Assembly (NCBI RefSeq): GCF_020873915.1
Contig: NZ_JAHWGP010000011.1
Span: forward strand, 122,597-186,596
Length of the DNA: 64,000 nucleotides
Direction: 5' to 3'
From: Streptomyces sp. DH5
GTDB taxonomy: Bacteria; Actinomycetota; Actinomycetes; Streptomycetales; Streptomycetaceae
Positions within the stretch are counted from its first letter, which is position 1. Each line of letters begins with the position of its first letter. The notes under the pieces were generated by a model. It was not told where the DNA came from and made no database searches. It worked only from the letters and a program-made list of their open reading frames with translations. The translations under genes and the position numbers were made by a program. Shown piece after piece: positions 44,820 through 56,802 of this stretch.

Positions 44820-45991
44820 CCCGGGCCTCCCAGTTCCGCGAAGGCCCGTTCGTGGGCGCGGCGGCGGTCCACGTCACGCGCGAAGACCTCGCGGGTCACC
44901 CCGGTCAGGGTGACCGCCGGTTCCCACAGGTCCAGGCGGCTGGCCTCCGCCACCGTCTTGGCCCACTCCTCGGGGACGGGCGAGCCGAGGGCGCCGGTCA
45001 CGGCGCCGGCCATCGTGGCGATGGAGTCGCAGTCGCGGCCGTAGTTCACCGCGCCCAGCACCGCGTGCCGGAAGTCGCCTCCCGCCACCACCACCATGCC
45101 CAGCGCGACCGGGAGTTCCTCGACGGCGTGCAGCCTGGACGGGCGGCGCGCGCCCAGTGAGGGGGAGCGGTAGTCGGGGCCCACGGTGTCGTACGGCGCC
45201 ACCGCCTCCCGCAGCGGACGCAGCGCCGACTCGAAGTCCGGGTGCCGCGCGGCCACGTCGCAGACCTTCTCGATCGCCTCCCGCGTGCCGTCCTTGGCCA
45301 GGGCCAGGCACGCGGCGACCACCGAGTCCGGCGTCGCGCCCGGGGTGCACGCCGCCGCCACGGCCGCCGCGAGGACACCGGCCGCCTCCCTGCCGTACGA
45401 GGACTGGTGGGCGCCCGCGACGTCCAGCGCCTCGGCGTAGGCGGCGGCCGGGTGGGCCGCGTTGACCAGTCCGACCGGGGCCATGTACATCGCGGCCCCG
45501 CAGTTGACGATGTTGCCGCTGCCCGCCTCGCGCGGGTCGACGTGACCGTAGTGGAGGCGGGCCACGAGCCACTTCTCGGCGAGGAAGATCCGGTGCAGCG
45601 GGATCGTCTCCGCCTCCAGTTCCGGGATCCAGCGCGGGTTCGTCATCAGGTCCGGGACCAGGTGGTCGGCGACGGCGTGGGCGTCCAGATGGTCGCGGAC
45701 CGTCGCGTACACCCGGACCAGTGCGTGGGTCATCAGGGTGTCGTCGGTGACGTGGCCGTCGCCCTTGTGATACGGCGCGAGGGGGCGGGCGGTGCGCCAC
45801 GCGTCGCCGTTCCACGGGCCCACCACTCCGTGGACGCGCCCGCCGTGGCGCTCGGTGATCTGCTCGGGGGAGTAGCCCTCGACCGGCCCGCCGAGGGCGT
45901 CGCCGACGGCCGCCCCGACGAGGGCGCCGGTGATCCGCTCGTCCAGGGGCAGGCCACCGGGGTGGGCGATGTGTGCTGATTGGCTCGTCAT
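44807..45991 (-). CDS. ADP-ribosylglycohydrolase family protein, paralogue 2
   Basis: 394 aa from ATG 45991. Core motifs are complete: TGALVGAAVGDALGGPVEGYS (about 21-41), VTDDTLMTHAL (Asp83, Asp84), and NYGRDCDSIATMAGAVTGALG (Asp320, Asp322), giving the di-metal site of DraG-like hydrolases. HYGHVDPREAGSGNIVNCGAAMYMAPVGLVNAA is an insertion-like segment with conserved character. Likely an active hydrolase; the substrate (ADP-ribosylated protein, small molecule or other) is not known. It overlaps paralogue 3 by 4 bp upstream. Confidence 0.88.
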   Translation of the reverse strand: MTSQSAHIAHPGGLPLDERITGALVGAAVGDALGGPVEGYSPEQITERHGGRVHGVVGPWNGDAWRTARPLAPYHKGDGHVTDDTLMTHALVRVYATVRDHLDAHAVADHLVPDLMTNPRWIPELEAETIPLHRIFLAEKWLVARLHYGHVDPREAGSGNIVNCGAAMYMAPVGLVNAAHPAAAYAEALDVAGAHQSSYGREAAGVLAAAVAAACTPGATPDSVVAACLALAKDGTREAIEKVCDVAARHPDFESALRPLREAVAPYDTVGPDYRSPSLGARRPSRLHAVEELPVALGMVVVAGGDFRHAVLGAVNYGRDCDSIATMAGAVTGALGSPVPEEWAKTVAEASRLDLWEPAVTLTGVTREVFARDVDRRRAHERAFAELGGPGCSD

Positions 45992-47436
45992 GCCGGAATC
46001 ATCCCCCCGGCCGGGGCGGGATGTGCGGCTTCCAGGAGTCCGGCGAGTTCCACCAGGTCCGTTCCGGTGAGCCGGGGGAGTGCGCAGCCGGAGAGGGTGC
46101 GGCAGCTGTCCCGCCACGACGCCGGGATCGCCGCGCCGCCGCCCAGTGCGCCGGTGAGGGCGCCGGCGAGCGCCGGGGCGGAGTCCGCGACCCGGGACAG
46201 ACAGGCGGCCGCGGGGACCGCCTCCGCGATCCTGCCGCGGGCGGCGAGGGCCAGGGCGAGGGCGACGGGGACGGTCTCGGCGGCGGCGACGCCGTAGCTG
46301 TAGACGTGGTCGACGATCTGGTGTTCCAGCGGCGGTACGAGGGCGAAGGCGCTGTCGGCGTCCGCCGCGAGCTTCAGGGCGTGCCGGGCGTTGCGGCCGA
46401 TCTCCGTGTCCCGGGGCAGTTCGGCGCAGGCCGCGGCCACGCAGGCGTCCGGATCCGCGCCGGTCAGCGCGAGGGCGACGGCGGCGGCCATGGCGCGGGC
46501 GCCGTGCACGCCGTCGCCGTCCTGGGTGTAGCGGGCGTCGAACTCGGCGAGGTCGGCGGCGGCGCGGGGGTCGCCGGGGTGGGCCACGGCCAGGACGCAG
46601 GCGCGTACGCAGGCCGCGTCGTCGAAGAAGTGGGGGTTGTCGTGGCCGGTGGCGGGCGGGCGCAGACCGGTGGCGAGGTTGCCGAGGCCGGCGCGGACGG
46701 AGATGCGGGCGCGCAGCGGGAGGACGGCGGACTCCGTCTCGGGGGCGCGGTTCGCCGCGGCGGCGATCTCGGCGGCGACGGTGTTCCAGGTCAGGTCGAT
46801 GGCGGCGCGGGTGCGGCGTTCCCGGCTCAGGTCGCCGAAGGCGGTGTCGTCCCCGGCGCGGAGCACGGCCTCCGCGGCGAAGGCCGCCCACTCCGCGTCG
46901 TCGGACGGACCGAGGCGGAGGGGTTCGGAAGGTTGGTTGAGGGCGATGGGGACCGGGAGGGTGGTCGTCGCGTTCTGTTCGGCGAAGGTGTCGAGTTCAC
47001 GGGTGAGGCGCCTGGTCCATTCCGGCATGCGCGCCGCGCGGTGACGGGCGGCGGGCCAGCCGGCGGCGTCGCCCGCGGCCAGGCCGAGGAGGAGGCCTTC
47101 GACTCTCGCCTGCGGCGGCTGGAGGCGGTGTCCGGCACCGACCGCGCCCCTTGCCTGCGGAGGGTGGTGGGGGAGTTCGGCCTCGGCTGCGCTTTCGGAC
47201 CGGGTGTGTCCGCCCGCACCACCTGTGCGGGTTTCGCGGTCGGGCGCGGGTGGGCCCTGTGGGGCCTGATCGCCGTCGGCGGGTGCAGTGGGTGCAGTGG
47301 GTGCAGTGGGTGCAGCGGGTGCGGCGGATGCGGCGGGTGGGGGTGTGTTCCCGTCGGCGGGTGCGGGTGCGGGTGCGGGTGCGGGTGCGGGTGCCGGGCC
47401 AGGTGGGGTTTCGGAGGTGGTGGTCGGTGTGGTCAT
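45988..47436 (-). CDS. ADP-ribosylglycohydrolase family protein, paralogue 3, degenerate site
   Basis: 482 aa from ATG 47436. The first 110 residues are low complexity: (AP)n at about 14-27 and APT triplets at about 42-52. The core begins VEGLLLGLAAGDAAGWPAARH and has PSDDAEWAAFAAEAVL (Asp179, Asp180). The second metal motif reads RVADSAPALAGALTGALGG (about 415-433): Val416 stands where the family has the first Asp of DxD, while Asp418 and Ser419 remain. Catalysis may be impaired or altered. The gene overlaps both neighbours by 4 bp, so it is retained as part of the coupled operon. It may be a partner subunit for the other paralogues. Confidence 0.8.
   Translation of the reverse strand: MTTPTTTSETPPGPAPAPAPAPAPAPADGNTPPPAASAAPAAPTAPTAPTAPADGDQAPQGPPAPDRETRTGGAGGHTRSESAAEAELPHHPPQARGAVGAGHRLQPPQARVEGLLLGLAAGDAAGWPAARHRAARMPEWTRRLTRELDTFAEQNATTTLPVPIALNQPSEPLRLGPSDDAEWAAFAAEAVLRAGDDTAFGDLSRERRTRAAIDLTWNTVAAEIAAAANRAPETESAVLPLRARISVRAGLGNLATGLRPPATGHDNPHFFDDAACVRACVLAVAHPGDPRAAADLAEFDARYTQDGDGVHGARAMAAAVALALTGADPDACVAAACAELPRDTEIGRNARHALKLAADADSAFALVPPLEHQIVDHVYSYGVAAAETVPVALALALAARGRIAEAVPAAACLSRVADSAPALAGALTGALGGGAAIPASWRDSCRTLSGCALPRLTGTDLVELAGLLEAAHPAPAGGMIPA
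47281..47343 (-). repeat. 9-bp simple repeat coding for Ala-Pro-Thr units
   Basis: Plus-strand unit GGGTGCAGT is exactly repeated three times from 47281, followed by four diverging copies (GGGTGCAGC, GGGTGCGGC, GGATGCGGC and a decayed one). It lies inside the N-terminal tail of paralogue 3; each unit is three codons. Confidence 0.85.
47359..47394 (-). repeat. 6-bp simple repeat coding for Ala-Pro units
   Basis: GGGTGC (plus strand) is repeated six times without change. It encodes alternating Ala-Pro in paralogue 3. Copy-number change would keep the frame. Confidence 0.9.
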
Positions 47437-48437
47437 GAGGGGGTCTCCGGGGTCAGGAGGTCCGCGATGGTCAGGACGTGGTGGCCCGCCATGGCCGGCA
47501 GGCAGGTGCCCCGGGCGGGGGTGATGGCCGCCGCCCAGCGGGCCGGGACGGCGTCGACGCCCTGGGTCGCCCCGGCCAGCGCCCCCGCCACCGCCGCCGT
47601 CGTGTCGGCGTCGCGCCCCATGTTGACGGCCGTCAGCACCGCCCGTTCGAAGTCCCCGTCGGCCGCCGCGTACGCGCCGAAGGCGAGGGCGACCGCCTCG
47701 GGGGCCAGGTCGGTCCACGGGTAGCCGCCGATCACCACCGCCGCGCGGACCGCGCGTTCGCCGAGGTGGGCCGCGGTCACGGCGCGGCGCAGGGAGCGGG
47801 CGGTCCAGGAGTCCTCCGGCACCACCGCCAGGGCCGAGGCGACCACCGCGACCACCGGTGCCCCCGCCATCGCCGCCGCCACGCCCGCCGCGACCGCCTG
47901 GCCGCCGTAGATGCCCTCGCCGTCGTGGCTGACCGAGCCGTCGACAGCCGCCAGCCGGGCCGCCTCGTCGGGACGGCCCGCGGCGAACACCCCGTGCGGT
48001 GCCGCCCGCATCGCCAGTCCGTCGCTCCAGGCGTGCCGGTGCTGGGCGGAGATGGGCGCCGCCAGCCCTCGGCGCAGGTTCTCCAGCGTGCCGCGTTCGC
48101 TGAACCCGGCCCCGCGGAAGGGGCCTTCGGCGCGGTCCGCGATCCATTCGTGCCAGGCCGCCTCGACGTGCGCCGGGGTGAGGGCGGAGCCGTGCCGGGC
48201 CAGCAGCAGGCCGGAGAAGATGGCGTACTCGGTGTCGTCCGTGCCCGCCGGTCGCTCGCTCACGTAGCCCGTGATGCGGCCCCACTTCGCGCGGATCTCG
48301 GAGGGCTTCATGTTCTCGGCCGGGGCGCCCAGCGCGTCGCCGACCGCCAGGCCGAGCAGCGCGCCGCGCGCCCGTTCGCGGCGCCCGAGGGCGTCCCCGG
48401 ACGCCGGGAGCGAGGGGGTGCGGGCGGTCGGTGCCAT
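47433..48437 (-). CDS. ADP-ribosylglycohydrolase family protein, paralogue 4
   Basis: 334 aa from ATG 48437, with GAGGAGAG about 8 nt upstream; it is the first gene of the operon. Complete core: RARGALLGLAVGDALGAPAENM (about 22-43), GTDDTEYAIFSGLLL (Asp67, Asp68), HDGEGIYGGQAVAAGVAAAM, and NMGRDADTTAAVAGALAGATQG (Asp276, Asp278). It is the shortest of the four and nearest to typical DraG-like length (about 300 aa). Likely active as a metal-dependent N- or O-glycoside hydrolase acting on ADP-ribose-type bonds; target unknown. Confidence 0.9.
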   Translation of the reverse strand: MAPTARTPSLPASGDALGRRERARGALLGLAVGDALGAPAENMKPSEIRAKWGRITGYVSERPAGTDDTEYAIFSGLLLARHGSALTPAHVEAAWHEWIADRAEGPFRGAGFSERGTLENLRRGLAAPISAQHRHAWSDGLAMRAAPHGVFAAGRPDEAARLAAVDGSVSHDGEGIYGGQAVAAGVAAAMAGAPVVAVVASALAVVPEDSWTARSLRRAVTAAHLGERAVRAAVVIGGYPWTDLAPEAVALAFGAYAAADGDFERAVLTAVNMGRDADTTAAVAGALAGATQGVDAVPARWAAAITPARGTCLPAMAGHHVLTIADLLTPETPS

Positions 48438-48698
48438 ACGCGGCTCTCCTCTCAGGCGCGCCCCGAGGAGGGCGCCGAGCCCTTTGCGGAACTGTCCCCG
48501 GTGCGGTGTCCGGCGCAGCCTCGGACGGCTCGGTTCACCCGGTCGACATCCGTGCGTCCATACACGCAAACGAGCAGAAAGCGCAAACTCGCAGGTTAGC
48601 CCAGCCTTTCCTTGCTGGCGGGCAGGAATGGAGAGGCGTAGATTGGCAATTATCAAAGACTAGAACTTGTCCAAAGAAGACGCTCTGGGGGCACAGGC
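48438..48698. promoter_or_regulatory. Divergent promoter region, ADPR-hydrolase operon and VIT gene
   Basis: 261 bp. The part 48635-48680 is strikingly AT-rich for this chromosome (GATTGGCAATTATCAAAGAC and onward), with TAGATT at 48639-48644 as a possible -10 for the VIT gene, and two CAAAGA copies 18 nt apart (48654 and 48672). The left part near 48560-48600 contains GCAAACGAGCAGAAAGCGCAAAC, two GCAAAC copies. A metal-responsive operator is conceivable for the VIT gene, but no consensus match is claimed. Confidence 0.4.
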
Positions 48699-49430
48699 AT
48701 GGCCATCATCGACACCGAGGCGGCGCTGCACGAGGCGCACCGCGACAACCACACGCACCGGGACGTGAACGGCGGGTGGCTGCGCCCCGCGGTGTTCGGC
48801 GCGATGGACGGACTGGTCTCCAACCTCGCCCTGATGACCGGTGTCGCCGGCGGTGCGGTCGGGCAGCAGACCATCGTCCTCACCGGCCTCGCCGGACTGG
48901 CCGCCGGCGCCTTCTCCATGGCGGCCGGCGAGTACACCTCCGTGGCCTCCCAGCGCGAGCTGGTCGAGGCCGAACTGGACGTCGAGCGGCGCGAGCTGCG
49001 CAAGCACCCGAAGGACGAGGAAGCCGAGCTGGCCGCCCTCTACCAGGCCCGCGGTGTCGAGCCCCGACTGGCCCGCGAGGTCGCCCGCCAGCTGTCGAAG
49101 GACCCCGAGCAGGCCCTGGAGATCCACGCCCGCGAGGAACTCGGCATCGACCCCGGCGACCTCCCCTCGCCCACGGTGGCCGCCGTCTCCAGCTTCGGCT
49201 CCTTCGCCCTGGGCGCCCTGCTACCCGTCCTGCCGTACCTGCTCGGCGCGAGCAGTCTGTGGCCGGCCGTGCTGCTGGCGCTGCTCGGCCTCTTCCTGTG
49301 CGGCGCGGTGGTGGCCAAGGTGACGGCGCGCAGCTGGTGGTACAGCGGTCTGCGGCAGCTGGCGCTCGGTGGCGCGGCGGCCGGTGTGACGTACGCCCTG
49401 GGCGCCCTGTTCGGTACGACCGTAGGATGA
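48699..49430 (+). CDS. VIT1/CCC1-family iron or manganese transporter
   Basis: 243 aa from ATG 48699. NGGWLRPAVFGAMDGLVSNLALMTGVAGG begins the first helix with the conserved Asp-Gly pair. GAFSMAAGEYTSVASQRELVEAE is the second helix with the conserved Met and Gly-Glu-Tyr, followed by the cytosolic helical metal-binding domain (EAELDVERRELRKHP to AREELGID, Glu-rich). Three further helices form the C-terminal half. The family exports or stores Fe2+ or Mn2+. A perfect palindrome starts 11 nt after its stop. Confidence 0.88.
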   Translation: MAIIDTEAALHEAHRDNHTHRDVNGGWLRPAVFGAMDGLVSNLALMTGVAGGAVGQQTIVLTGLAGLAAGAFSMAAGEYTSVASQRELVEAELDVERRELRKHPKDEEAELAALYQARGVEPRLAREVARQLSKDPEQALEIHAREELGIDPGDLPSPTVAAVSSFGSFALGALLPVLPYLLGASSLWPAVLLALLGLFLCGAVVAKVTARSWWYSGLRQLALGGAAAGVTYALGALFGTTVG

Positions 49431-49800
49431 CCCCCCTCGTGCTTATGCGGAGGTCCGCATAAGTAGCCGTAACTCGCTGGTTTCGGTGGCATGACCACTG
49501 GGCATGAGCCGTAAGCGCTGTGGGCAAAGGGGCCGACAACGTGCCCCGCGGGGCGGGCGAAGGCGCCCTTTCCCGCCACCGACCGACGGACACCGATCTG
49601 TCCGGACCGGTCCTCACGGCTCGCGCCGCCGGAAGCGGAACCCCCGTCGCACCCGGCCGGTGCCCGCATGGTGGAACGTAAAATCCCGGTTTCCGAGAAC
49701 CGCTGCATCATGTAACCTGCACCAGCTTTTGCTTCCCACGCAGAGGGCCAACGTCGTCCCTCGGCAATGCACATGCCACATGACGACGACGGGAGAGCCG
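49431..49800. other. 370-bp gene-free stretch upstream of gltB
   Basis: Contains the 22-bp palindrome at 49442-49463, a GCCCCGCGGGGC palindrome at about 49543-49554, and lower-GC sequence from about 49675 to 49740 which is the best place for the gltB promoter. GGTTTCCGAGAACC (49688-49701) has GGTT/AACC half-sites. No gene is supported; frames open here show no domain. GlnR-type boxes were looked for and not convincingly found. Confidence 0.5.
49442..49463. promoter_or_regulatory. Perfect 22-bp palindrome after the VIT gene
   Basis: Half-sites CTTATGCGGA (49442-49451) and TCCGCATAAG (49454-49463) around the dinucleotide GG. No T-tract follows, and the 2-nt centre is poor for an RNA hairpin, so a dimeric-regulator operator is at least as likely as a terminator. 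It lies 337 bp before the gltB start. Confidence 0.55.
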
Positions 49801-54415
<4,615 letters not shown>

Positions 54416-54423
<8 letters not shown>

Positions 54424-55879
54424 TCCGAAGGGCTTCTTGAACCACGGCCGCGAGGTCGCCAGGTCCCGTCCGGTCGAGGAACGCACCAAGGACTGGAACG
54501 AGGTCTACGTCCCCGGCTCCCTGCTGCCGATCATCAGCAAGCAGGCCAGCCGCTGCATGGACTGCGGCATCCCCTTCTGCCACAACGGCTGCCCGCTCGG
54601 GAACCTCATCCCCGAGTGGAACGACTACGCCTACCGCGAGGACTGGGGCGCCGCCTCCGAGCGGCTGCACGCCACCAACAACTTCCCGGAGTTCACCGGC
54701 CGCCTGTGTCCCGCTCCGTGCGAGTCGGCGTGCGTGCTGGGCATCAACCAGCCGCCCGTCACCATCAAGAACGTCGAGGTCTCGATCATCGACAAGGCGT
54801 GGGAGACCGGTGACGTCGCCCCGCAGATCCCCGAGCGCCTGTCCGGGAAGACCGTCGCGGTCGTCGGCTCCGGCCCCGCGGGCCTGGCCGCCGCCCAGCA
54901 GCTGACCCGGGCCGGCCACACGGTCGCCGTCTACGAGCGCGCCGACCGCATCGGCGGCCTGCTCCGTTACGGCATCCCCGAGTTCAAGATGGAGAAGCGG
55001 CACATCAACCGCCGCATCGAGCAGATGCGAGCGGAGGGCACCAAGTTCCGCACCGGTGTGGAGATCGGCCGCGACATGCCGGCCACCGCCCTGCGCAAGC
55101 GGTACGACGCCGTGGTCCTCGCCGTGGGCGCCACCACCGCCCGGGACCTGCCGGTGCCCGGCCGCGACCTCAAGGGCATCCACCAGGCCATGGAGTACCT
55201 GCCGCTGGCCAACAAGGTGCAGGAGGGCGACTACGTCGCCCCGCCGATCTCCGCCGAGGGCAAGCACGTCGTCGTCATCGGCGGCGGCGACACCGGCGCC
55301 GACTGCGTGGGCACCGCCCACCGCCAGGGCGCCGCGTCCGTCACCCAGCTGGAGATCATGCCCCGCCCGGGCGAGGAGCGGAACCCGGTCTCCCAGCCCT
55401 GGCCGACCTTCCCCATGCTCTACAAGGTCACGTCCGCCCACGAGGAGGGCGGCGAGCGGGTCTACTCCGTCTCCACCACCCACTTCGAGGGCGACGAGGA
55501 CGGCAACGTCCAGTGGCTGCACCTGACCGAGGTGGAGTTCGCCGACGGCAGGCTGACGTCGAAGCCGGGCACCGAACGGAAGATCCCCGCCCAGCTGGTC
55601 ACCCTCGCCATGGGCTTCACCGGAACCGACCGGGACAACGGCATGGTCGACCAGTTCGGCCTGGACCTCGACGAGCGGGGTAACATCGCCCGCGACGCCG
55701 ACTTCCAGACCAACGTGCCCGGCGTGTTCGTCGCCGGTGACGCCGGCCGCGGTCAGTCGCTCATCGTGTGGGCGATCGCCGAGGGCCGCTCCGCCGCACG
55801 GGGCTGCGACCGCTTCCTCACGGGGGCGAGCGAGCTGCCGGCCCCGATCCGTCCGACGGACCGCGCGCTGATGGTCTGA
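54416..55879 (+). CDS. gltD: Glutamate synthase small subunit
   Basis: 487 aa. It overlaps gltB by 8 bp. N-terminal 4Fe-4S binding segments: [23 protein letters not shown] and [16 protein letters not shown] motif: [15 protein letters not shown] (about 145-159). NADPH motif: [16 protein letters not shown] (about 285-300). FAD-closing segment [25 protein letters not shown] near the C-terminus. It passes electrons from NADPH to GltB. A long hairpin follows. Confidence 0.97.
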
Positions 55880-55922
55880 CGGCACGTCAAGAACGTTACG
55901 TACAAAGGCGTACGGAACACAG

Positions 55923-55973
55923 GTGGCGCCTGCCCGCCCGTCCCCGACCGGACAACAGGGCAGGCGCCGCCAC
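55923..55973. terminator. Hairpin between gltD and the chitosanase gene
   Basis: GTGGCGCCTGCCC (55923-55935) pairs with GGGCAGGCGCC-GC-CAC (55958-55973), an 11-bp core stem plus 3 bp after a two-base bulge, with a 22-nt loop. It separates two convergent genes. Confidence 0.6.
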
Positions 55974-55984
55974 ATCTCCCGGGC

Positions 55985-56776
55985 TCACGCCACCTTGTAG
56001 GGCGTCCCGTACATCTCCCACTCCAGCGGGGTCTCCAGGTCCAGGTTCCCCTCGTCGAGGAAGCGGCGCTGGACGGTGACGCGACTGGTGTCGTGGGAGG
56101 GGTGCAGCGCGTTCATGGCCTTGCGGCGGACGTCCAGGAACGCGGCGAGGTACTTCTCCTCGTCACCGCCCCCGGCCGGGGTGTCCGCCCGCTTCACCGC
56201 CGCCGCGCGGATGCCGCCGAAGCTCGTGGCACCGTCACCGGGGCCGTGGTAGACCATCGCGTCGTAGTAGATGAACTGGCCCAGCGCCGACAGCCCGTCC
56301 CGTTCGGCCCGCCGCACCGCCGGTCCGAAGTACTCCGCGTCCCGCTCGGCGTCCTGCGCGGCCCGGAACTCCGGCCGCCGCGCCTCCGCCTTCCAGGCCG
56401 CCGTGAACCCCGGGTCCAGGCCCTCGTGCGAGTCCGTGCCGTCCACCGCGCGCAGCGCCGGCAGGTAGCGGGCCAGCCCGTTGCCCGGGTGCTCCCCGGT
56501 GTACTTCTCGACCAGGGCCAGCAGGTCGTGCGTACCGGTGCAGAAACCGATGATGCCCGCGGTGTAGCCCTGGCCGTCGCCTATGTCCTCGACGTAGCCG
56601 TAGGTGCTGCGCCAGTCGAGCGTGCCGTTCTCGGCGGTCGCGACGATCTGCTGCGCGAGTTCCTTCTTGGCGGGACTGGCCAGACCCGCCGCGTCCCTCC
56701 CGCCGGACGGCGCGGACGAGCAGGCCGCCGCCGCGAGCGCGACGGCGGACAGGACCGTGAGCAGGGCGCGTTTCAT
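55985..56776 (-). CDS. csn: Secreted GH46 chitosanase
   Basis: 263 aa from ATG 56776. The N-terminal signal region MKRALLTVLSAVALAAAACSSA ends with a Cys that could be lipidated, but the lipobox is poor (Ala at -3). The mature domain is GH46: catalytic Glu49 in ATAENGTLDW and catalytic Asp67 in YVEDIGDGQGYTAGIIGFCTG; the 18-residue spacing equals that of the Streptomyces N174 enzyme (E22/D40). It hydrolyses chitosan endo-wise outside the cell. TACGCT 6 nt before the ATG suggests a leaderless transcript. Confidence 0.93.
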   Translation of the reverse strand: MKRALLTVLSAVALAAAACSSAPSGGRDAAGLASPAKKELAQQIVATAENGTLDWRSTYGYVEDIGDGQGYTAGIIGFCTGTHDLLALVEKYTGEHPGNGLARYLPALRAVDGTDSHEGLDPGFTAAWKAEARRPEFRAAQDAERDAEYFGPAVRRAERDGLSALGQFIYYDAMVYHGPGDGATSFGGIRAAAVKRADTPAGGGDEEKYLAAFLDVRRKAMNALHPSHDTSRVTVQRRFLDEGNLDLETPLEWEMYGTPYKVA

Positions 56777-56782
56777 GACCCA

Positions 56783-56788
56783 AGCGTA
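56783..56788 (-). promoter_or_regulatory. Possible -10 box for the chitosanase gene
   Basis: TACGCT on the minus strand lies 6 nt before ATG 56776, with no ribosome-binding site between. Confidence 0.45.
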
Positions 56789-56802
56789 AGGAAGGGACGG
56801 GG

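Noticed and set aside
47151-47438. Plus-strand frame with VRVRVRVR repeats opposite paralogue 3
   Set aside because: It is the reverse reading of the (AP)n-coding microsatellite; no start signal or domain.
49675-49740. GlnR box upstream of gltB
   Set aside because: GTAAC at 49712 and GGTTTCC at 49688 do not have the partner half-site at the right spacing.
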